Shown here: positions 22,334-31,800 of the stretch, piece after piece
Layout of the letters: every line of letters starts with the position of its first letter
How positions within the stretch are numbered: position 1 is the stretch's first letter
NCBI RefSeq assembly: GCF_000143415.4
Contig: NW_003314266.1
Coordinates: 2,859,287 to 2,923,286, forward strand
Source: Selaginella moellendorffii
Lineage: Eukaryota > Streptophyta > Lycopodiopsida > Selaginellales > Selaginellaceae
DNA length: 64,000 bases
Reading direction: 5' to 3'
Translations under genes and position numbers: made by a program
Notes under the pieces: generated by a model
What the model saw: only the letters and a program-made list of their open reading frames with translations
Told to the model about the DNA's origin: nothing
Databases searched by the model: none

Positions 22334-23424
22334 TTACAGTTTTTGAATGATCGTGTTGATGATCCGGTGGAAGTAGGACATGCGCTGCACGGCTTCTTTC
22401 GCAGCGTCGAGATCGCTTCTCTTCATTGCTTCCGCGAAAGTTTTCTGGTAGTCGAGCATTCTCGAGTGTGACTGTGATCCAAAAAAGAAAAATGGATGTA
22501 AGCTTTAGAAAACCAACAATCTGACGTACTTTCTCTTTGAGTGCTTGGAGCTTGTTTGAGTCCGAGCAACTGCTGATAGTTTCTTGCATTTCCATCACCT
22601 ATCCATCAAAAGCATTGGTGTTAAGAAGGAAAATAACATTTCTATGTGATTACCTCCATCAGGATTTCTGGATCGGTGACAGTCCCTTCCTCTTCAACGT
22701 CTACCCCGAAAGTTTCCAGCTAGAGAAGAAAAGAAAAACAAAGGCTTAGATTCGAGCTCGTCGTTCCATGGCTTTTCACTCACCAGATAAGTAGCTCGAG
22801 ACAAAGGCTTCAAGAGGACCTGATACGCATTAATCACTTGAGAGGATTGATCGGCAGAGTATTCTTGCTCTTTCTAGAATGACACCAGTGAAAGTATAAG
22901 GCATGGATCACCAAAAAAAAGTTTTTCTTACCGAAGATTTCATGCTGTAGAGATCAGGATGAAGCTTCTTTTGCAAATTCTTGTACCGCTTCTCGAGCTC
23001 TCCTGTATCGAGCTCGAATTCCTTCTTCCTGGAAAAATCACGTCAGCTCCAACGATGGATGGCCAAAGAAAAGCTCTTACAAGTCGAAAATATCGAAGAA
23101 ATTCACCAATCGATTGGCCGGCTGGATGATCTTGCACGCCGGGCACAGCATGAAAACCACCGCCTGCGCGGCCGCCCCACACGACCAGCATTGCCGCTGC
23201 TTACTCGTCCCAACCGAGGAGTAGCCGCGCCATAGCTCGAAAACTCTAGAACCGAAAGGCGCACCTCGATCGATCGAAATATCGCATGCCGGGGCGATCG
23301 CACGCGTGGAGAACGAAGTGGAATCCCTCCATCGAGCGCCGCGCCTCCAGACCTGGCGGAGGATTCGTCGTCCCGCCATAGCCAATCTCAAACCGGTCAC
23401 CGGTTCGACACCTCTCCCAAACAC
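22334..23424 (-). CDS. HSCB: HSCB / HSC20 Fe-S cluster co-chaperone
   Basis: This J-domain co-chaperone delivers the mitochondrial scaffold ISU to the HSP70 chaperone during Fe-S cluster transfer. The first exon encodes an arginine-rich, acidic-poor N-terminus fitting a mitochondrial presequence. It then carries the zinc-binding pair CWSC...CPAC typical of eukaryotic HSC20 proteins. Following short exons give FELDTGELEKRYKNLQKKLHPD with the HPD motif of the J domain, YSADQSSQVINAYQVLLKPL, and the C-terminal three-helix domain (EILMEVMEMQETISS; EAVQRMSYFHRIINTIIQKL). About six exons have short introns. All family landmarks are present and in order, so it is probably functional. An alternative start is the ATG at 23379 (MAGRR). 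Confidence 0.9.
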
Positions 23425-23487
23425 CTAGAAGTCTGCAAAAGGTATATAGTACGTGTCTTTGGAGCCCGTGGAGTTTGTTCGCCTGTC

Positions 23488-24874
23488 ATGGTAGGGTTCT
23501 TCAGCTACTTCACTGGAAAGCGCGGCCCTAGCGGCTTTGGATCATCCTCCACCGCGGAAGATGTCGCGCAAGGGATTTCGCTGCATTCTCAGGTTGCGAT
23601 CATCACTGGTAAGCGAAATATCGATCGCTTGGCGAGATTTCGAGGATTTTTCTTTCGTTTCTTGCAAGGATCGACGTCTGGGATTGGATTCGAGACCGCG
23701 CGGGTCCTGGCCAAGCACGGCGCTCATGTCGTTGTCCCGGCCAGGAAAATCAAGGACTCGGAGGGAGTGCGATCGAGGATTCTCAAGGAGTTTCCAGATG
23801 CCACGGTGAGCGTTGGGGAGCTGGATTTGAGCTCGCTGGCCTCGGTGAGGAAGTTCGTGACCGAATTCAAGGCTTTGGAACTCCCGCTCAACATGATCAT
23901 GTAAGCGTTCCTGTGCTTTTGGATTCTTCTCTTGGCAAGAATCTGGTCATTTTTAATTTTTTTTTGTGCTTTTGAAGAAACAATGCCGGGATCTCTAGTG
24001 GGAAGTTTGTTCTATCACCCGAGGAACTGGAGCTTGATTTTGCGACAAATCACATGGGTAAGATAGCTTTGCGCTCCTCCAAAATTGTAGCTCAACTTTG
24101 CTGGAGCTTCCAACAGGCCATTTCCTACTCGTGGAACTTCTGCTGGACGATGTCATCAAAACTTCCAGTGAGACAGGCATCGAGGGCCGGATTGTCATCG
24201 TCTCCTCCGAGGCCCATAAGTTTGCTCCGAAACAACTAGTATATGAAAAGCTCAACGACAAAGACAGGCATGGAAAAAGTTCTTCTAAGATGACTCGTGT
24301 TTGATACTGTCCATGCAGCTTTTCCTGGACGGGAGCCTACGGTCGTTCCAAACTGGCAAATATATGGCATGCCAAGGAACTTGCACGACGGCTTCAGGTA
24401 GCTTTTACTTTCTTTTGACCAAACAAGTCACGGCTTTCCTATTTATTGGATTTCGGTGTTCACAGGAACGAAATGTGAATGTCACCGCGAACGCTCTCCA
24501 TCCAGGCGCTATAGACACAAATCTGGGACGTGATTTCAACAAAATTCTTGTTTGTAAGAATCCTGGCTTGATTGATAGAGCTGAAGGCTTTGAGTTTTTG
24601 TATGCAGCTACTGTGTTTTTCCTCGGAAAGCCTTTTCTAAAAACTGTCCCTCAGGTTTGCACAAAATCCTCTTTTGCTTTGCTAAACTTGTTTGTTTTCC
24701 GACCAGGGCGCTGCCACAACAGTTTACGCTGCGATCCACCCCTCGATGCGTGGAGTCACCGGGAAATACTTGTGTGATTGCAACGAAGCAGAGTGCAGTG
24801 CCACTGCCAATGATATGAAAATGGCTGCGGAGCTGTGGGAGTTTAGCGAGAAGTTTGTAGCATCCCATCCATGA
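23488..24874 (+). CDS. short-chain dehydrogenase/reductase, TIC32/WWOX-like
   Basis: A classical-to-extended SDR of roughly 320 residues in about seven exons. Exon 1 (23488-23608) ends inside the cofactor loop and joins exon 2 (from 23669) to read TGSTSGIGFETARVLAKHGA (TGxxxGIG). Later exons give NNAG, the catalytic serine in IVIVSSEAHKF, the YxxxK motif in GAYGRSKLANIWHAKEL, and ANALHPGAIDTNLGR. The C-terminus GKYLCDCNEAECS resembles plant Tic32-like and retinol-dehydrogenase-like SDRs. These use NADP(H) to reduce or oxidise lipidic alcohols or aldehydes. Tic32 itself sits at the chloroplast inner envelope. No clear transit peptide is seen. The exact substrate is not deducible. Confidence 0.88.
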
Positions 24875-24919
24875 CAAGGTAATCAATCCTACACATATAT
24901 CTGTCTTACAACACTACAT

Positions 24920-24999
24920 ATTTGGTGATTTAAGTTCTCAGGATTCGCAACTCCACAGAGTTGCCACTGTGATCCTTGGAAGAACATCGTCCACTATAA
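24920..24999 (-). pseudogene. partial duplicate of the last glyoxalase exon
   Basis: The stretch repeats, with several changes, the last-exon segment at about 25064-25147 of the neighbouring minus-strand gene: AAGTTCTCAGGATT, GAGTTGCC.CTGTGATCCTT and AGAACATCGTCCACT occur in both. The copy lacks an open frame through the segment and lies in the 3' UTR region of the SDR gene. It reads as a small local tandem duplication, now decayed. Confidence 0.65.
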
Positions 25000-25049
25000 T
25001 GTAATTTCTTTAATGGTAAGATGGCACATTTATTTATTTTATTGGTCTT

Positions 25050-25720
25050 TCACTCCACTACGTACTTGGCAAATAAGTTCTCAGGATTAGTCATGGCTTT
25101 AAACTCGACGGAGTTGCCGCTGTGATCCTTAAAGAACATCGTCCACTGAAGAGAGAGCGAAATGGTAAATACTCCAAGAACAGGCACACAGACACACAGA
25201 TTTGGAAGAACCTGTTCTCCCGGTTGATCGGTGAAGCGAAGGTGTGGCTCGATGATAAACTTCACGCCAGCAGCAGTCACGCGCTCAGCGAGCTTCAAGA
25301 AATCCGGGACCGAAAGAGCCAATCCAAAGTGTGGGACTGGAACTGGATCTCCATCTTCCAGAAAAGAAGAAAGCAAAAAAAAATGGATCAGTCCAGCTCT
25401 CGCAAGACCGATCTTGGATCTTTAGTTACCAACTGCGTTTGCAGTGCTCGCGGCATTGTATCCTTCCACAAAATGGCACACCAGCTTGACAAAATCGGGC
25501 AGAATTTGAGTGTTTCGAGGGAGAAACTTAAAATCACTCACTTGATGGCCAAAGAGATTGAAATCCACCCAGGTCCTCGCCGATCGGCCCTCGGGACATC
25601 CCAAGATCCTACACAAGATCAAAACGAGGATTTGTATGGCGATGCTTACCCCCCGTAAAATTCCCGAGCTGCTGTTAGATCGTGAGTGGGAATCGCTAAA
25701 TGGAACGGACACAGTGCCAT
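25050..25720 (-). CDS. glyoxalase/VOC-superfamily protein, bacterial COG3565 type
   Basis: A single VOC domain in four to five short exons. It starts MALCPFHLAIPTHDLTAARE (exon 1), continues LGCPEGRSARTWVDFNLFGH and, after a short intron, LVCHFVEGYNAAS, then DGDPVPVPHFGLALSVPDFL, GVKFIIEPHLRFTDQPGEQ and WTMFFKDHSGNSVEFKAM. The order and spacing match bacterial predicted dioxygenases of the extradiol/glyoxalase fold: metal-ligand His in FHLAIP, His in PHFG, Glu in VEFKA. Length, about 150 residues, is the usual size. The reaction is unknown. Relatives are annotated only as glyoxalase/bleomycin-resistance-like. No targeting peptide is apparent, so it is probably cytosolic. Confidence 0.85.
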
Positions 25721-26043
25721 TTTGCGAATATTAGGGTATTCTGTCCAAAACACCAGCTCGTTCCACTTTCTGCTTTGGCTTTTCAATGAATCATCAAGTA
25801 TAATCATCCTTTATATGAAGTGTTTACATCCACCCAACTAAAGACTCGATTCCTGCATGCATTTATAAATCATTCTTCTTAAGATTCAAAATGCTCAACA
25901 ACATTCCGTCCTTTTCATGTAGGCTTTAGTTCTCATTAGTAAAGAGCCTGTTCATTTCCTAATTTGTCTTTATTGGCTTCTTGGTTTTCTCAGTGCAATT
26001 TATATTCATTTGGAACTGAGCCAAGAAATAAAGCAATTCTACT
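25721..26043. other. AT-rich intergenic sequence
   Basis: No gene is seen. It holds the upstream region of the glyoxalase gene and the 3' flank of the lectin gene. Base composition becomes strongly AT-rich here and stays so to about 27300. Confidence 0.5.
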
Positions 26044-26949
26044 TTACAGATTTATATTTATATTATTTGCCCATACAGACATTTCAGGATGACCAACTCT
26101 ATATACAACTAAATTATGATCTTCCTGTATTATAAAGATAGAATCACCTAGACAGTTTGGTAAAGGGATACAATACGTATTTGAAGACCATCTAGCCCTT
26201 TGATTAAAAGCACCATATAAAACTAAATTTCCATCTAATTGCATTCTTAATTTACAATCAAAATCTAGACCATTTGTTTTTGTATCCCATACTGGAAAAT
26301 TTTTAGAAGTATAATATACAAGATTACAATCTTTTTGCATACTTAAATAATAACCACTAGCTTCATTATATAAAATTTGATTGACTTTTAATTTTGATAT
26401 CTGTTCGCTTTCAAGACCACTTAGCATAACAAATTTATTAGGGGTTTGAAACTTAGCAATATTCATGCTTAAATTGGTAAATATTATACTTGATAGATCA
26501 TTCAAAGATTGTTGTATCCTTCTACAACGAAATATAAATGTTCCATAAAGAGAAGCAATATTTATAGTTAAATATTGAGGACATTCTGAAAGCTCATTTA
26601 AAACTGTGTAAATTGCATTAGATATTGTATCTCTGATTTGATCATTAAAAATATAAGAAACTCCAAACCTATCAATATGGCGTAATGGTCCAACAGTAAT
26701 AATATGTATTGTTGCCTCAAACATTACGTTTCGAATATCTATTGTATTTGGGAAACTATTTAAAGGTAAGGTGAAACCACCAGTAGGAAAACTATTTCTC
26801 ATTAAGAATCTTAGTGTACTAAACATATCTGTAAAATAGCTCCTATGTATTCTTCTTCCACCATATTCATAATTAATTATAGTTGATTGCATATATATAG
26901 ATTCCCATATTAATACAAATACTATACTCAAAAGAAATAATTTTGCCAT
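26044..26949 (-). CDS. secreted bulb-type (GNA) lectin with an unrecognised N-terminal domain
   Basis: An intronless gene of about 300 residues. The chosen start gives a signal peptide (MAKLFLLSIVFVLIWESIYM). An in-frame ATG at 26964 would add five residues. Residues of roughly 25-190 form a domain I do not recognise (YEYGGRRIHRSYFTDMFSTL; DQIRDTISNAIYTVLNEL). The C-terminal 110 residues or so are a B-lectin domain with three intact mannose-binding motifs QxDxNxVxY: QKDCNLVYY, QLDGNLVLY and QEDHNLVVY, plus the family pattern PVWDTKT and ARWSSNT. Cysteines in DCNL, FDCKL, YCIPLPNC and elsewhere could form disulfides. The coding sequence is much more AT-rich than its neighbours, with codons ending mostly in A/T. 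A role in defence or glycan recognition is inference. Confidence 0.8.
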   Translation of the reverse strand: MAKLFLLSIVFVLIWESIYMQSTIINYEYGGRRIHRSYFTDMFSTLRFLMRNSFPTGGFTLPLNSFPNTIDIRNVMFEATIHIITVGPLRHIDRFGVSYIFNDQIRDTISNAIYTVLNELSECPQYLTINIASLYGTFIFRCRRIQQSLNDLSSIIFTNLSMNIAKFQTPNKFVMLSGLESEQISKLKVNQILYNEASGYYLSMQKDCNLVYYTSKNFPVWDTKTNGLDFDCKLRMQLDGNLVLYGAFNQRARWSSNTYCIPLPNCLGDSIFIIQEDHNLVVYRVGHPEMSVWANNININL

Positions 26950-27348
26950 TTTAAGTAATACCACATGTCTTGATATTTATAATGTTACATAAGGACAAGC
27001 ATAACTAAACTCCGAATGGTATAAATACAAATAGCAACATTAAGATTTGCCAGTGTGTTTGACGCGTGGGGACAGACACAACAACGAACTTTGATTTGCC
27101 TTATTTGGATAACCTAAACTGTTCCTCCCCTCATGAATACAAGACTATATCATACAAAAATATAGGCAGTCCCTGGGTGTCATGCTTCTTAGGGGGTGCC
27201 ACAGGACCTCATCAGACAAAGCATTTGGAGATTACGCAATCATATATCACAAAAGTAATCAGGAATGTGAAATCTGGACCAAGTTAGTGAGAAAGTATAA
27301 AAATTAATCTTTTTTTATTAATTTTGTCGGTGTGTCCACGACAAACTT
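26950..27348. other. AT-rich intergenic region upstream of the lectin gene
   Basis: A TATTTATA-like sequence on the minus strand near 27020 could be the lectin promoter. A 73-codon plus-strand frame at 27066-27287 has no recognisable motif and is not called. Confidence 0.4.
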
Positions 27349-28670
27349 TCATCCACAGAAAAAGATCACCTTGACTGTCTTCAAAGAGCCATGCCGACAA
27401 AGGAATTGATTCTCCGCGATATCATGCTCGAGAATAACAGATGAATAATCTCCAATTCTCCCCTGAACGCTCTCATCTAAGAGACTGATAGGATGATTCA
27501 TCTTTCGACACCTAGAAAGAAAGAAAGATGGATCGTCAAGTAGCTCAGTAAAAGTGTAAACCCGGGCTTCACTCCATCAAATCCAAATTCCCAGTCATGG
27601 AATGGACGAGGCCTCCTCAAACACATCAATGGATCTGCGACCTACGCTTATCCTCTCTCCAATCCTCGCCACCTTGATAGTCATAACGTGAAGAACTCTA
27701 GGCACACACGCTAATCTCTCTCTCCTCCAAATACTTGAAAAGCTCCACAGCCATCGAGACGGCATCCCGGACCCCAGCTTCCTCGTTGAGCTGACTCGCC
27801 AGGAGAACTCATCCTTGCTAATCACCCAGCGAGGAGAAGCCGATCTTTCAGTGTCCCAGCAGCGGCTCAGGCCATCCAGAAGTAGATCCAAAGAGAAGTG
27901 GCCTTTTGGCTTCTTTGGCTCGCTGATGTTGTCCCAGTCGGCTACCACCAGCACGAAGTTGGCTAGCTCCACAAACGCTCGCATGTCCGGCTCCAAGAGA
28001 GGCAGCTCCAGGAAGCGCATGTAGTGCTGACACACCAAGCTGTCAAAGACTAAAGCATGGAGCTTTTGCGTGGTCGCGTAGTAGAGGCTTTCTTGCACCA
28101 CCACGTCGATCATAGATGGAACCATAGTCAACCTTGGCTTTCAGAAGCTCACGTATGAAGAAGCGATTGGAGCGCCAGTGAAAGCCTCGTAGAACAGCCT
28201 CAGAAACACTGCGATCTCAACCTTCTCGAGCAGGAGCTCAGCGTCACTGGATTCATTCTCACTACTGTCATACGGCTGCGCCAGCAAGAGATGGACCTTG
28301 TCAAAGTAGTGATCAAGCTCGCTGGCTGAAATTCTAAGCCGGCTCAACACGAACGTCCAAGGCCCAGGACCACGACTGCTCACGCCACAACGTTGTCGCC
28401 CGTGTTGACGATGAAGCTGGCCGTGTCGAGATAAGTGTACTCGATAGGACCGGATGCCCGAGGAGCAAACAAATGACTTGGAAGTGCACAGGAGAAAGGC
28501 GAGCTCAAGTTCACTCTCTCCTGGGAACCGGCAACTTTGTCCAGTGGAAACACCTTGTTCTCAAACTGCGAAGAAAAAGGAGATCTTTTACACACAACTG
28601 GCGTGAGAGAAAGGAAATCTCACCTCGAATACCACTGTCAGGAGTTTCAAGAACTGGACATTCTCAGTGA
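27349..28670 (-). pseudogene. unidentified gene fragment, probably damaged
   Basis: Exon-like segments on the minus strand give convincing protein: ITENVQFLKLLTVVFE, FENKVFPLDKVAGSQERVNL, YTYLDTASFIVNTGDNVV, ASELDHYFDKVHLLLAQPYD, LLLEKVEIAVFLRLFYEAFT, and SLYYATTQKLHALVFDSLVC to DISEPKK-like sequence. No proper 5' end is seen: an in-frame TGA lies just upstream, and strumpellin's stop is only about 140 bp further upstream. Near 27805 the natural continuation (LLASQLNEEAGVRDAVSMAV, ending FKYLEERD) lies in a different frame from the preceding exon. A possible last exon (MNHPISLLDESVQGRIGDYS) ends at 27349. It looks like the 3' remainder of a helical-repeat protein. The family is not recognised. 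Confidence 0.45.
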
Positions 28671-28811
28671 TTGAAGATGCAGTAATAGACACCTTTAAAG
28701 CTCTAGCTGAAAAGGATAAACTCTTGTGCTTTCAGCTTATGTGTGACCTGGTGCCCATGCTGCGATCGAAGTGGACTGTGAACAAACCAGAGATCATGGA
28801 CGACGACCACT

Positions 28812-31800
28812 CTACCTTGTCCCAAAGCTTTCCAGAACCAAGGGAGGCACACTAGTCTCGAGGACCTCGTGAGACACTCGCGCGTACTTCGCGAAGTCTA
28901 GTATCCATGCAACAGTGTTCGCAACCTGTGTGAACTTCTTGTGTAAATCTTGCTACTTCAGCTTGAATAGAATGCGAGCCTACCTCCCACTGCGGTGCTG
29001 TTGATGATTCCGAGCTCTTCCCGATGTGCGCTTGTGCAAATTGTGCCAGGTACTGCAACATGAGCCGGTAAGAATCAAGTAAGAAGTAGTGTGGAGTTCT
29101 TGCCTGTATGTACAAGATTGAATGGGAGGGGTGAAACTGATGGAGCAGTGTAGCGAAGCCAGCCACCTGGAAAAATAAGCAATGGAAGTTCGAGTTTGTT
29201 CTTCAAAGTTTTCTAGTCATTACCAGAGGGCAGCAATCCAGCGCGGTCTTTTTGGCTTTGCTCACGAGTGTTCCCAAGTGCTTGTCAAGCACAAAGCGTG
29301 TAAGCTGCGAGCACAAAAAGCCTGAGCATGGAGTAAGCTAAAGGATTCGGACCTGATTGATGGTGATGAGGAACAAGAAGAGGCTAATGTGAGCAGGGGG
29401 TTTCGCTGTGATGTAGGTAGTTTTCATTGGCGAAAACATGCCGCATGCTTGAAGCTGCCTCGCTAGCTCCTTCAAAACTCCGTTGCTTTTCCCATTTGTA
29501 CGCTGCGAAGAAAAGTGTTTGGTGAATGGAAAAGGTGTTAATCGGACGATCACCTCGCTATTAGTTTCCATGGTAGAAAATAGAGCAGTACCGAGACCTT
29601 CCAACGCGAAAGAGACCATGCCCGACTCCAACTGTACCAAAACCATCAGATACAAAAGTAAAAAATAAAAATGCCAGAGACCTGAGATGCTGCACGTAAT
29701 TGCGATGAAAGAAGGCATCGAATGAGTTGTAGCTGTCCAATGTGCGCTAATGACTCCACCCATGTTACGCACTCGGTGCTTGTTGATATCAACGCAATAC
29801 ACTGCAACGCATTCGTAGTCAATGGGAAAAATCAGCCAGCCATCAGTGATAAACATCTGCCAGCCATCTGGTTTACCTCAGCGTATACAGCTCCATTGGG
29901 GGTAACAGAAAGTGGTCTAACCGCACCTTCCAACGCCTGTAAGTGATCTAGCAGCTTGACTTCAATCTGTAAGGCTCCAAAGGCTCTCTTTTTCCTCTGA
30001 AAAATATGGAGCAAACCTCGGAGCGGAAACTAGAGATACACTTCCCGAGCACTCTCGCAGCATGAGAAGAAACGATCGAATCAATACCAGATACTCCGAC
30101 AGGTCCGAGACTGTTGCAGGGAGCTATACAGTATATCCGATTGTTTTTGTTTTCTAGAAAAAGTACCTCTCTTGCAAGGTGATGAAGGTTCTCAAACCCA
30201 CAAGCTCTTGGCCTTCCGCATTGAACCTGATTACAAGGCACGATCAAGAAGAAGTCACGAACTTTACTTTAAAGCACTTGGAAAAGTTACCAGCCGGTCA
30301 TTGGGGCGAGGTACATAGATTTCGAAGGATTTGTAAGGTTGAGCAGTTTTAGCACAACTCGATCTGAAAGAGAAGGAGAAGAAAGGTAAACGCACAAACA
30401 TAGGTGAGAATACTCACTCATAAAATTATCATCATTGACGCTCCCTGAATCAAGTATGGACGTCGGCTGCTTGTGAACTTTCGTCAGAAAGTGTTTACAT
30501 CCCTGTTGAATATTTTAGCTTTCGGTTTAATAATAATAATAATAAAAATACCAGTTCAGTATTATGATTTACTATGTTTGTATATTCTTCTTGCCAAAGC
30601 TTTAGGCCGTGAACGTGAGCGTAATCCTGCAATACTGGTGTTCATAGCAACCAAAAGAGCACTGAGAAAATACCTGGAAATATTCCATTGACTGGCGTTG
30701 CGAGGATAATGAGGCGGATAATGCTTCTAGTTTGTCTTCAAGATCTTCAGTTCGACCTGCAAAATAGCAAGTGATGGACAGGCTTTTTCATTTTCTACGA
30801 AAAAAACCTGTAGAAAAGACCAATGCTTTTTTCAAAGCCAAGTCGATCTCCTCTGCTAGTTTTCTACGTATTCCTTCTTCAAGAAGTTGCCTTGGATCCT
30901 GCAATGCGGAAAGCCATCGGAAAACAATTTGGATAGACAATCAAAGTGGTTACCAGCTCAATCGCGCCAATGAAAGTTCTTTTCATTGACATTATTCCCT
31001 ATAATCAACATATGTTACTAGACAGCGAGAGACCTCAAATGTACCTGCGTAAATACAGCAACTCTTTGAGTTGCCTTTGCCAACGCGTAACGCTCATCCA
31101 GCTGCGACTCTCGTTTATCAGCAAAATGAGAAACAAGAGATCTTAACCTTCGCGTAGTCTTTCAAGGAATCTTTCTCAAACCGCCCTGGTATCTCGCTTA
31201 AGTTCATCATTTGCTCCTTGATTACCCCGTTGAGAATCGTAAACATGCTGGCCTGAGAATATATGTAAAGAGTGGATTACGGACATAGCGGTATGCACAA
31301 ACTTACAGGGACAATTTCCAAAACATTTCGCACGTAGTTTATAAGCTCAGATGAGTAGTATTCTGAGACAGAGTCGAGGTCCGCACTGCAAAAGCAGTAG
31401 TGTTATGTGTAGAGTTAACAAATTCTTTGTAGGTACCTTTGGCTCTGATATAGCCTCAAGAGTGGTATATCCATAACAGAGCGCAGCTTGAGAAACAAAC
31501 ACTGTAATTTCGATACAGTGAATGGATCATTTTGGATTTGAGATTGAATAAGAAGAGTAAATTCTCCTATCAAGCCCCATGAGTAAGAGCAGTCGCTGAT
31601 CTGTGCGCCAGTTTGATTTCACATAAAGAATTTTTGATAGAAGTTCTTACCACTGATATAGTAGCAAGGGTACTTTCTTGCACGTTGAGTGTCCTAATCA
31701 TTTCTTGCAATTGCATTCGCGCCTCTGACAAGTATTGCTTAGTCTGAAGACTTCCTTGTATCTGATCAGAAACAAACGCCCGAGTCAAAGACATAAAAAG

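Noticed and set aside
27066-27287. 73-codon plus-strand frame in AT-rich DNA
   Set aside because: No motif, no homology recognised, and no promoter or splice context; too weak to call.
28667-28855. Plus-strand frame reading EDAVIDTFKALAEKDKLLCF and more
   Set aside because: It looks protein-like, but it overlaps the strumpellin C-terminus and stop on the minus strand and has no matching flanking exons on the plus strand.
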